NCBI GenBank assembly: GCA_045403015.1 | Contig: JAXIPI010000467.1 | Span: 1 to 12,029 of the forward strand | DNA length: 12,029 nucleotides | Direction of reading: 5' to 3' | Origin: Gaiellasilicea sp045403015 | Lineage (GTDB): Bacteria > Actinomycetota > Thermoleophilia > Gaiellales > Gaiellaceae | Shown: one piece after another, positions 1-6,452 of the stretch | Layout: each line of letters begins with the position of its first letter | Numbering within the stretch: position 1 is the stretch's first letter | Notes under the pieces: model-generated | What the model was told of the DNA's origin: nothing | What the model saw: the letters and a program-made list of their open reading frames with translations, nothing else | Database searches by the model: none | Position numbers and translations under genes: made by a program

Positions 1-830
1 GCGAAGGCGGCAGCGAACGGGAGGTTGTTCGCGACGCCGACGTTGATGTAGACGACGTTCCCGATGAACTGCGTGCTCGAGACGAGCTGCGGCGTGATGT
101 AGTCGCCGAGCGTGAGCGAGAACGTGAAGATCGAGCCCGCCGCGAACGCCGGCAGAGCGAGCGGGAGCACGACGCGCCAGAGTGTCCGCAGGCCCTTGGC
201 CCCGAGATCGGCCGACGCGTCGAGGAGCGAGTTTGGGATCCGCTCGAGCCCCGCGTAGACCGGCAGGATCATGAACGGCAGCCAGAGGTACGAGAAGACG
301 AGCCACGTGGCGACATTCCCGAATCCCGGCCCCGACAGCCCGAACGGCTCGAGCGTCCAGTTCAGGACCCCGCCCTCCTGCAGGATGATCCGCCAGGCGT
401 AGACCTTTACGAGATAGCTCGCCCAGAGTGGCAGCAGGACCGCGACGACCAGCAGGTTGCGCGTCCTCGGAGACGCGACCTTTGCCATGTAGAAGGCGAT
501 GGGGAGTGCCAGCAGGGCGTCCGTGACGGTCACCGCCGCAGCGATCAGGACCGTCCGCTGCGCGATCGCCCTGTAAACGTCGCTCCTCCAGAGCAGCTCG
601 AAGTTCTGGAAGCCGTAGTCGTGTACGACCTCGGCCGTGAACGGGTCGAGCCGCCAGAACGCGGCGACGAACAGCACGGCCAGCGACCCGAGGTAGGCGA
701 GGAGCAGCCACGAGAGCGGTGGCGCGAGCAGCAGCCCGAGCCGCAGTCGCGGGTGACGGTAGAGGAACGAGGAGAGGCGCCGCCCCGGGGACTCCGGGGG
801 CGGCGCCTCTGCCGCTTCAGGAACGGAGAT
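1..830 (-). CDS. potB: ABC transporter permease, PotB-like (spermidine/putrescine type), 3' end cut by window
   Basis: Membrane subunit of a polyamine/amine-type ABC importer. About 276 residues are visible; the C-terminal end lies beyond the left edge. Several hydrophobic segments can be read, at about residues 32-58, 92-116, 125-145, 174-194 and 228-245 counted from position 830. An EAA-type loop that docks the ATPase runs through residues 204-225 (DASADLGAKG, then a conserved LPLALPA), followed by GDYITPQLVS, typical of PotB-like permeases. It follows the potD-like gene by a few bases and is in the same frame as that gene's stop. The start is odd: no ATG, GTG or TTG occurs in frame between that stop and a GTG at 677, which would remove the N-terminus and part of the first membrane span. 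I place the start at ATC 830-828, behind AAAGGGG (837-843, 6-nt spacing), because RRLSSFLYRHPRLRL looks like genuine N-terminal permease sequence. CTG at 746 is another option. The family call is firm and the start is not. Confidence 0.88.
   Translation of the reverse strand, partial: MSVPEAAEAPPPESPGRRLSSFLYRHPRLRLGLLLAPPLSWLLLAYLGSLAVLFVAAFWRLDPFTAEVVHDYGFQNFELLWRSDVYRAIAQRTVLIAAAVTVTDALLALPIAFYMAKVASPRTRNLLVVAVLLPLWASYLVKVYAWRIILQEGGVLNWTLEPFGLSGPGFGNVATWLVFSYLWLPFMILPVYAGLERIPNSLLDASADLGAKGLRTLWRVVLPLALPAFAAGSIFTFSLTLGDYITPQLVSSTQFIGNVVYINVGVANNLPFAAAF
773..810 (-). repeat. Perfect 14-bp GC-rich inverted repeat (strong hairpin) at the potD/potB junction
   Basis: Arms AGAGGCGCCGCCCC (773-786) and GGGGCGGCGCCTCT (797-810) are perfectly complementary with a 10-nt loop. 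In the minus-strand transcript the hairpin would form about 24 nt after the stop of the binding-protein gene. It lies inside the presumed first 20 codons of the permease frame. No U-tract follows the stem, so it is not a classical intrinsic terminator. Known precedent is that hairpins between binding-protein and permease genes in ABC operons protect the upstream message or reduce downstream expression. That role here is inference. Confidence 0.8.
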
Positions 831-833
831 TGG

Positions 834-2051
834 TTACCCCTTTATCTCCGTCCACGCTTGCACCCACTCGGAGTAGTCCTTGCACACCTCGCCCCGTTCG
901 TCGCCGCAGTCCTTCACCGGCGTCGTCCAGTACGCGACCTTGGAGAAATAGTCCTCATCGTCCGCGTGGTAGATGGTGCAGTGATCGTTGGCGGCCGTCA
1001 GGGCGCAGGACTTCTTGTTCGACGGCGCCTCGCCGAACCACTCGGCGACTTCGGCATTGGCCTTCGGCGAGATGATGTGGTTCATCCACATGTACATGCA
1101 GTTCGGGTGTTTCGCCTTGGAGGAGACCATCCACGTGTCCGACCACCCGGTCGAGCCCTCCTTCGGCAGGATCGTCTCGACCGCCGCCTTGTCGGCGAGC
1201 AACAGGTTCGCGATCACCTGCCACGTCGTGCCGACGACCGTGTTGCCGGCGGCGAACGCGGCCTGCGCCTTCGTGTAGTCCGACCAGTACTCGCCGATGA
1301 TCGTCCGCTGCTTCTTCAGCAGGTCGACGGCAGCCTGGAACTGCGTGTCGTCGAGCTCGTAGACGTTGTCGATCTTGAGATCAGGCTGGGTCGCCTTCAG
1401 GTACAGCGCCGCGTCGGCGATGTAGATCGGGCTGTCGTAGGCCGTGACTTTGCCCTTGTACGGCGAGTTCTCGTCCCAGACGACGCTCCAGGAGTCAGGC
1501 GCCGGCGTCACTTTGTCCGTGCGCCACATCAGCAGGTTTGCTCCGCGGCCGTGGGGAACGCCGTACATCTGGCCGTCGACAGAGTTGTGAGGCTGGTCCT
1601 TGAGGCCGGCAAAGACGTCCGCGTAGTTCGGGATCAGATCCGTGTTGACCGGAGCAACGTCGCCCGCAGCGATGAGCCGCAGCGTCGCGTCACCCGAGGC
1701 GGAAACGCCGTCGTACTGGCCGGTGCGCATCAGGGTCACCATTTCGTCCGAGGTGTTTCCGACCTTCGTGTTCACCTTGCAGCCGGTCTCGGTCTCGAAG
1801 TTGGATACCCAGTTCACCTTCGGATCCGTGCTGCCGTCCTCGACATAGCCGGCCCAGGCGATCAGGTCGACCTGGCCTTCGCCGGTGCCGAGGGTCTCCA
1901 TCATGCCCTCGGGCGCACCGCTGGCCTCCGTGGTCGTGCCCGCGCCGCCCGCCTCGCCCTCGTCGTCGTCGCCGCCGCACCCCGCGGCCATGAAGCACAG
2001 CACCGTCGTCGCGAGCGTTGCCGCTGCCCACCGTCCCACTCTCCGCTGCAT
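834..2051 (-). CDS. potD: Polyamine-type ABC transporter substrate-binding lipoprotein, PotD-like
   Basis: Extracytoplasmic solute-binding protein that should capture a polyamine or related amine and deliver it to the permease. The 405-residue product opens with a lipoprotein signal: RR near the N-terminus, a hydrophobic core and a lipobox ending MAAGC, giving lipidated Cys25. A low-complexity Gly/Asp/Glu/Thr linker follows, to about residue 58. The mature domain reads like PotD/PotF-type proteins (VDLIAWAGYV near 61-70; YGVPHGRGANLLMW near 163-176; GTTWQVIANLL near 274-284). Six cysteines remain in the mature protein (91, 318, 349, 358, 382, 390), mostly in the C-terminal third. The ATG at 2051 is chosen because GGAGG (2061-2065) lies 9 nt upstream. 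A GTG at 2057, overlapping the potA stop as GTGA, is possible but only 3 nt from that site and adds two residues. Specificity (putrescine, spermidine, GABA or other) cannot be fixed from sequence alone. Confidence 0.92.
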   Translation of the reverse strand: MQRRVGRWAAATLATTVLCFMAAGCGGDDDEGEAGGAGTTTEASGAPEGMMETLGTGEGQVDLIAWAGYVEDGSTDPKVNWVSNFETETGCKVNTKVGNTSDEMVTLMRTGQYDGVSASGDATLRLIAAGDVAPVNTDLIPNYADVFAGLKDQPHNSVDGQMYGVPHGRGANLLMWRTDKVTPAPDSWSVVWDENSPYKGKVTAYDSPIYIADAALYLKATQPDLKIDNVYELDDTQFQAAVDLLKKQRTIIGEYWSDYTKAQAAFAAGNTVVGTTWQVIANLLLADKAAVETILPKEGSTGWSDTWMVSSKAKHPNCMYMWMNHIISPKANAEVAEWFGEAPSNKKSCALTAANDHCTIYHADDEDYFSKVAYWTTPVKDCGDERGEVCKDYSEWVQAWTEIKG

Positions 2052-2053
2052 CG

Positions 2054-3088
2054 TCACGTTCCTCCGTTCGACCCATTGGTTTCGATTACGAAAATGTGCT
2101 CCGGCCGCCAGACGAGCCGGATCCGGCTTCCCTGTCGCTCGAGCACCTCGCTCGATCCACTCTCGAGGTTCTGGCTCACCGCCGTCAGCTCTCCGCCGGC
2201 GTCGAGCTCCACGTGGTAGCGGGTGATCGCCCCGACGTAGATCACGTCGCGGATCGTCCCCTCTTCCAGGCTGACCCCGGGCTCCGGCTCCTCCCCGTCG
2301 CCGAGCATGCGGATCTTTTCAGGCCGGACCGTGAAGCGCCGCCCGCCACGTTCGAGGACGTTCGACACGCCGACGAAGCCGGCGATGAACTCGCTGGCCG
2401 GATGCTCGTAGACCTCGGCGGGCGCACCGATCTGCTCGATCTTGCCGTGGTTGAACACGGCCAGGCGGTCGCTCATGGTGAGCGCCTCCTCCTGGTCGTG
2501 CGTGACATAGACGAAGGTGATTCCGAGCTCCCGCTGGATGCGCTTCAGCTCGACCTGGAGCTCCTGGCGGAGCTTGAGGTCGAGAGCGCCGAGAGGCTCG
2601 TCGAGGAGCAGCGCCTGTGGCCGGTTGACGATCGCGCGCGCCAGCGCGACGCGCTGCCGCTGGCCGCCCGAGAGCTGCGCCGGCTTGCGGCCGCCGTAGC
2701 CGTCCAGCTGCACGAGCCGGAGCGCCTCTTCGGCGCGTGCACGTCGTTCCGTGCGCGCCACCTTCTTCACCCGCAGGCCGTACTCGACGTTCTCCTGCAC
2801 GGTCATGTGCGGGAAGAGCGCGTAATCCTGGAAGACCGTGTTCACATCACGGGCGTACGGCGGCAGCCTCGACACGTCCTTGCCGCCCAGCTCGACCTTG
2901 CCCTCGTCAGGGAGCTCGAAGCCCGCGATGACCCGAAGCGTCGTCGTCTTGCCCGAGCCGGACGGGCCGAGCAGCGTGAAGAACTCGCCGCGGCCGATCT
3001 CGAGGTCGACGCCGTCGACCGCGGTCACCTCGCCGTAGCGCTTGCGCAGCCCGGCGATGCGGACATCGATCTCAGCCTGCGGCGGCAA
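2054..3088 (-). CDS. potA: ABC transporter ATP-binding protein, PotA-like (spermidine/putrescine importer)
   Basis: ATPase subunit of the importer, 344 residues, full length for the family. Motifs in order: Walker A GPSGSGKTT (41-49), Q-loop Gln87, signature LSGGQ (139-143), Walker B ALLLDEP (159-165), D-loop GALD (167-170) and switch His197 in YVTHDQ. The C-terminal portion (about 235-340) carries TOBE-type sequence (SNVLERGG; FTVRPEKI; VSQNLE), typical of PotA/FbpC-like subunits. The TTG start at 3088 is supported by GAGGAG (3096-3101) 7 nt upstream; the next in-frame candidate, a GTG at residue 21, would delete the conserved first strand. The start overlaps the end of the aminotransferase gene by 17 bp. 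The stop overlaps or nearly touches the potD-like start, so translation is likely coupled. Confidence 0.95.
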   Translation of the reverse strand: MPPQAEIDVRIAGLRKRYGEVTAVDGVDLEIGRGEFFTLLGPSGSGKTTTLRVIAGFELPDEGKVELGGKDVSRLPPYARDVNTVFQDYALFPHMTVQENVEYGLRVKKVARTERRARAEEALRLVQLDGYGGRKPAQLSGGQRQRVALARAIVNRPQALLLDEPLGALDLKLRQELQVELKRIQRELGITFVYVTHDQEEALTMSDRLAVFNHGKIEQIGAPAEVYEHPASEFIAGFVGVSNVLERGGRRFTVRPEKIRMLGDGEEPEPGVSLEEGTIRDVIYVGAITRYHVELDAGGELTAVSQNLESGSSEVLERQGSRIRLVWRPEHIFVIETNGSNGGT

Positions 3089-4352
3089 GCAGCGACTCCT
3101 CGAGCAGTTCGAGCCCGCGATCGAGCTCGTCGTCGGTGACGGTCAGCGGCGGCAGGAGGCGGATCACGTTCCCGTACAGGCCGCAGGCGAGGAGAAGCAG
3201 GCCGCGCTCGAACGCCGCTGCCGTGACCTTCCCCGCGAGCTCGGGGCTCTGCTCACGGAGCTCGAGCGCGAGCATCGGCCCGAGACCGCGCACCTCGCCG
3301 ATCTGATCGTGGCGGGACGCAAGCTGGTCGAGGCGGCCCCGCAATTTCTCTCCCAGCTCGTCGGCGTGGGAGCGGAATGCGGGCTCGGAAACGGTGTCCA
3401 GCACCACGGCCGCAGCGGCGCACGCGACCGGATTGCCGCCGAACGTGCCCCCGAGCCCGCCGGGGCCGGGCGCGTCCATGACCTCGGCGCGCCCCGTGAC
3501 GGCCGCGAGCGGCAGCCCGCCGCCCAGCGACTTGCCCGAGACGACGAGGTCGGGCTCGACCCCCTCGTAGTGCTCGACCGCCCACATCGGCCCGGTCCGC
3601 CCCACGCCGCACTGCACCTCGTCGGCGACGTACAGGATCCCGTGCTCCTTGCAGAGGCCGGCGAGCCGAGGGAGATAGTCGGCGGGCATCGGGATGAACC
3701 CGCCCTCGCCCTGGACGGTCTCCAGGACGACGCACGCCACAGACTCCGCGTCGACCTCGCTCTTGAACAGGTGCTCGAGCGCAGCGACCGCGGCGTCGGA
3801 GTCGATGCCGCGATACGGATACGGAGCGACCGCGCGGTAGACCTCGGACGGGAACGGTCCGAACCCGGCCTTGTACGGGCGCACCTTGCTGGTCATGGCC
3901 ATCGTCAGGAGCGTGCGGCCGTGGAAGCCGTTCTCGAAGACGACAACCCCGGAGCGTCGCGTTGCTGCACGCGCGATCTTGACCGCGTTCTCGATCGCCT
4001 CGGCCCCCGAGTTCACGAGGATCGACTTCTGGCTCTCGCCCGCGCAGGGCGAATGCTCGGCGAGCCGGCGGCACACCTCGACGTAGGGCTCGTAGGTGCC
4101 GACCATGAAGCACTGGTGGAGGAACTTGTCGACCTGCTCATGGATCGCCGCGACGACCGGCGCGAAGCCGTGCCCGGTGTTCTGGCACGCGATCCCGCCC
4201 GCGAAGTCGAGGTACACGGTGCCGTCCGCGGCCTCGACCTGAGCGCCCTCGGCGCGTACGACCACGAGCTGGGGCGTCGAGACGCCCCGCGCGACGTAGC
4301 GCTGCCGCGCCTCGAGGACGTCGTCTACCGCCGCGCGCTCCCGGAGAGACAC
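3072..4352 (-). CDS. gabT: Class III PLP-dependent aminotransferase, 4-aminobutyrate aminotransferase-like
   Basis: Probably transfers the amino group of GABA or another omega-amine to 2-oxoglutarate (or pyruvate), producing a semialdehyde. The 426-residue product has fold-type I class III features: NSGAEAIENAVK (114-125), FHGRTL (143-148), ADEVQCGVGRTG (243-254, Asp244 contacting the PLP ring nitrogen), Schiff-base lysine Lys274 in VSGKSLGGGLPL, and GGTFGGNP (301-308). It heads the minus-strand operon and overlaps the transporter ATPase, consistent with uptake linked to degradation. The GTG at 4352 is chosen because GGGGAG lies 9 nt upstream and the sequence from VSLRERAAV has normal family length. 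A GTG at 4373 is possible. The frame stays open further upstream to 4856, but that portion lies opposite the regulator gene and is non-coding. Substrate could also be putrescine or another omega-amino acid. No semialdehyde dehydrogenase gene is visible in the window. Confidence 0.9.
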   Translation of the reverse strand: MSLRERAAVDDVLEARQRYVARGVSTPQLVVVRAEGAQVEAADGTVYLDFAGGIACQNTGHGFAPVVAAIHEQVDKFLHQCFMVGTYEPYVEVCRRLAEHSPCAGESQKSILVNSGAEAIENAVKIARAATRRSGVVVFENGFHGRTLLTMAMTSKVRPYKAGFGPFPSEVYRAVAPYPYRGIDSDAAVAALEHLFKSEVDAESVACVVLETVQGEGGFIPMPADYLPRLAGLCKEHGILYVADEVQCGVGRTGPMWAVEHYEGVEPDLVVSGKSLGGGLPLAAVTGRAEVMDAPGPGGLGGTFGGNPVACAAAAVVLDTVSEPAFRSHADELGEKLRGRLDQLASRHDQIGEVRGLGPMLALELREQSPELAGKVTAAAFERGLLLLACGLYGNVIRLLPPLTVTDDELDRGLELLEESLLAAAG

Positions 4353-4539
4353 GCCGCGATTCTCCCCGCCCACGCCCCCGCGCGCAATGGACGCCCGGGC
4401 GACGCGTTCCGCCCGTCCTTCGACAAAATGGCGCAAACCCGCGTTCGTGCAGCATGCACGCACCGCCTGAATGCTTGCTTTTGGCAGCCTGAAACGAGTA
4501 GCGTCTTGGCCCGCGCGTCCAAGCGGCGCCGCGAACCCC
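4353..4539. promoter_or_regulatory. Divergent control region between gabT-like operon and PucR-type regulator
   Basis: This 187-bp region should hold promoters for both directions. For the plus-strand regulator, TTGCTT (4475-4480) and TAGCGT (4499-4504) are spaced by 18 nt and would place a transcription start near 4511. This is a weak match to sigma-70 consensus. I found no convincing -10 for the minus-strand operon. A perfect dyad (4446-4460) sits about 15 bp upstream of the proposed -35. The region is less GC-rich around 4425-4500 than the flanking coding DNA, as expected for a promoter area. Confidence 0.5.
4446..4460. repeat. 15-bp dyad (6-bp arms, 3-nt spacer), candidate operator
   Basis: CGTGCA and TGCACG flank GCA, giving a perfect inverted repeat in the intergenic region between the divergent regulator and aminotransferase operon. 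Its symmetry and position fit a binding site for the neighbouring PucR-type protein. No second copy was noticed in the intergenic region, so the assignment is inference. Confidence 0.45.
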
Positions 4540-6015
4540 ATGCTGACCGTCCGGGACATTGCAGACCTGCCGGGCCTCGGGCTCGAGCTCACCGCAGGCT
4601 CCGGCGGAAGCGACAACCCGATTCGCTGGGTCCATGTCTCGGAGCTCCCCGATCCGACTCCGTGGCTTGAGGGCGGTGAGCTCCTGATCACGACCGGGCT
4701 CGGGATCGGTGAGCTCTCCCGACCCCAGCGCGAGTACGTGCGCCGGCTCGCCGAGCACGGGCTCGCCGGCCTCGCGTTCGGCGTCGGATTCGGCTGGGCC
4801 GAGCCGCCCGCAGCGCTCGCCGACGAGGCCGAGCAGGTGGGCTTTCCGCTGATCACGGTCCCCTACGACGTGCCTTTCATCGCACTGACGAAGGCCATCT
4901 CTGCGCAGCTCGCCAACGCCCAGCTCGCCCGGGTCGAGCGGGCGCTCGAGGTTCACGAGCGTCTCGCACATGCCGTCCTCGAGGGACGAGGGGCTGCTGC
5001 ACTCCTGGCGATCGTCGGCGAGCACGTCGGCTGCTCGCTCGCGCTCGTCGACGAGGCCGGCCGTGTGGTGGGGGAGCGTCAGGGCGCGCGGCTCGACAGC
5101 TGCGAGCACGTACTCGATCTCTCGGTGGTCGCAGACGGCGAAACCTGGTCACTCCGCGCCGGGAAGCCGCGCGAAGAGCTCTCGGAGTACGACCGCCTCG
5201 TGCTCCACCACGGCCAGACCGCGCTCGCTTTCGAGCTCTCGCGCCGCCATGCGGTCTCGGCAGCAGAGCTCAGGCTTGCCGGCGACCTACTCGAGGACCT
5301 CGAGCACGACCGCCTCGACGAGCGGGAGATCGGCCGCCGCATTGCAGCATTCGGGCTCGATCCGCGAGCGCAGTACGCGGCCCTGCTTGCCGTTGGGTCG
5401 TCAGCCGGCACAGCGCCGCAGGAAGAGGACGTTCGCGCAGTGATCGCTCGCGAGCTCGACAGTCGCACCGTGCGCCACCTCTCCGCGTCGCGCCGCGACC
5501 GGGCGGCGTTCCTCGTCGCCACCGACCAGGAGGACGAGGCCCTCGCGCTGGCCCGTGAGCTCGTCGAAGCTGCGCCCGGAATCCGCCTCGGGGTCGGTCG
5601 GCCGGCGTCCGGGACCGGGCTCGGCCGCAGCCTGCTCGAGGCGCGCGCGGCGCTCGACGCCGTCACCGGCTCGGTCGCGTCCTATCACGACCTCGGCTCG
5701 CTCGAGCTACTGCTGAGCCTGCCGAGCGCGGCGCTCGAGGCGTTCGTGGCCCGCGTCCTCGGTCCCGCCGCCGGCAACGCCTGGCTGCTCGAATCGCTGG
5801 CGGCTCTACTCGACAGCGGTTGCCGATGGAGTGAGGCGGCAGACCGGCTGGGGGTGCATCGGCACACGCTTCGCTACCGCATGGAGCAGCTGAGCAAGCA
5901 AACCGGGCGGCATCCCGACGATCCCGACCAGCGGATGGAGCTCTGGCTCGCGGTGAAGGCCAAGCAGGCGCTCGGCGCCCGTGAGGGCGAGGTGCTGGTA
6001 GAGGCGCATGTTTAA
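4540..6015 (+). CDS. PucR/CdaR-family transcriptional regulator
   Basis: Likely a ligand-responsive DNA-binding regulator of the divergent gabT/pot operon. The 491-residue protein begins LTVRDIADLPGLGLEL and continues with an N-terminal PucR-type sensory domain to about residue 130 (IRWVHVSELPDPTPWLEGGELLITTG near 28-53 is characteristic). A central region (about 240-390) resembles the GGDEF-like fold of this family. A C-terminal helix-turn-helix at about 427-455 (WSEAADRLGVHRHTLRYRMEQL) is the PucR-type output motif. The ATG at 4540 starts the recognisable domain directly. An in-frame ATG at 4471 would add 23 unconserved-looking residues, and no clear Shine-Dalgarno sequence precedes either. 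Family members activate catabolic genes for purines, proline, alanine or GABA; from memory, the Corynebacterium glutamicum GABA regulator GabR is of this type. The inducer here is inferred from the neighbours only. Confidence 0.9.
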   Translation: MLTVRDIADLPGLGLELTAGSGGSDNPIRWVHVSELPDPTPWLEGGELLITTGLGIGELSRPQREYVRRLAEHGLAGLAFGVGFGWAEPPAALADEAEQVGFPLITVPYDVPFIALTKAISAQLANAQLARVERALEVHERLAHAVLEGRGAAALLAIVGEHVGCSLALVDEAGRVVGERQGARLDSCEHVLDLSVVADGETWSLRAGKPREELSEYDRLVLHHGQTALAFELSRRHAVSAAELRLAGDLLEDLEHDRLDEREIGRRIAAFGLDPRAQYAALLAVGSSAGTAPQEEDVRAVIARELDSRTVRHLSASRRDRAAFLVATDQEDEALALARELVEAAPGIRLGVGRPASGTGLGRSLLEARAALDAVTGSVASYHDLGSLELLLSLPSAALEAFVARVLGPAAGNAWLLESLAALLDSGCRWSEAADRLGVHRHTLRYRMEQLSKQTGRHPDDPDQRMELWLAVKAKQALGAREGEVLVEAHV

Positions 6016-6098
6016 GCCGATTTGGTGGGAAATATCACCCGAAAAGTGTGTGGACAACCGTACTGACATTGGCCACCGCCTCTGACACGATGACTGTG
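6016..6098 (+). promoter_or_regulatory. Short intergenic region, probable promoter of the receiver/kinase pair
   Basis: This 83-bp gap separates the regulator stop from the receiver gene. Its first 45 bases are clearly AT-richer than the surroundings (GGGAAATATCACCCGAAAAG around 6027-6046). TATCAC (6033-6038) is a possible -10 with no good -35. A loose dyad GGTG-N8-CACC (6024-6039) overlaps it. Only the base composition argues for a promoter; the individual elements are weak. Confidence 0.3.
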
Positions 6099-6452
6099 AT
6101 GCCCAAGACCGTGGTAATCGCAGACGACCACCCGAGCTTCCGAGCATCGGCACGGGCGATCCTCCAGTCGGAGGGATTCGAGGTCGTCGGCGAGGCGGAG
6201 GACGGAGAGTCGGCGATCGCTGCGGCGCGCGCCCTCCACCCGGACGTGCTCCTGCTCGATGTGCAGCTCCCGGATATGGACGGCTTCGCCGTCTGCAGGG
6301 AGCTCGGCTTGAACGGCGGCCCACCAGCCGTCGTTCTCGTCTCGAGCCGCGACGCGTGCGACTACGGTGGGCTGATCGAGCAGAGCGGTGCCCGCGGCTT
6401 CATCGCCAAGGATGAGCTGAGCGGGAACGCACTGTCCGATCTGCTCGGATGA
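6099..6452 (+). CDS. Single-domain response regulator (CheY-like receiver, no output domain)
   Basis: A 117-residue phospho-acceptor protein made of one receiver domain. Acidic pocket Asp9-Asp10 (VVIADDHP), phospho-acceptor Asp54 in LLLDVQLPDMDG, Ser82/Ser83 at the switch position and conserved Lys104 (GFIAKDEL) are all present, so it should be phosphorylatable. There is no DNA-binding or enzymatic domain, so it would act by protein contact or as a phosphate relay or sink. Its stop overlaps the histidine-kinase start by 4 bp (ATGA at 6449-6452), which makes them a coupled pair. The start could be the ATG at 6099 or the one at 6090 (three more residues); neither has a clear ribosome-binding site. 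The frame is open back to 6048, but that portion is unlike receiver sequence. Confidence 0.9.
   Translation: MPKTVVIADDHPSFRASARAILQSEGFEVVGEAEDGESAIAAARALHPDVLLLDVQLPDMDGFAVCRELGLNGGPPAVVLVSSRDACDYGGLIEQSGARGFIAKDELSGNALSDLLG

Noticed and set aside
621..2219. 532-codon plus-strand open frame opposite the permease and binding-protein genes
   Set aside because: Arg/Val/Leu-rich with no recognisable domain. It runs antisense to well-supported genes, as expected for shadow frames in GC-rich DNA.
2018..3139. 373-codon plus-strand frame opposite the ABC ATPase
   Set aside because: Shadow of the PotA-like gene, whose ATPase motifs are all intact on the minus strand.
3042..4670. 542-codon plus-strand open frame opposite the aminotransferase
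   Set aside because: Low-complexity Arg/Ala/Asp composition and no motifs; the minus strand carries a complete class III aminotransferase.
4353..4856. N-terminal extension of the aminotransferase frame up to 4856
   Set aside because: It lies antisense to the start of the PucR-type gene, has no family sequence, and would make the enzyme about 170 residues too long.
6024..6039. GGTG-N8-CACC dyad after the PucR gene as terminator or operator
   Set aside because: Only four base pairs per arm and no T-tract; expected by chance.
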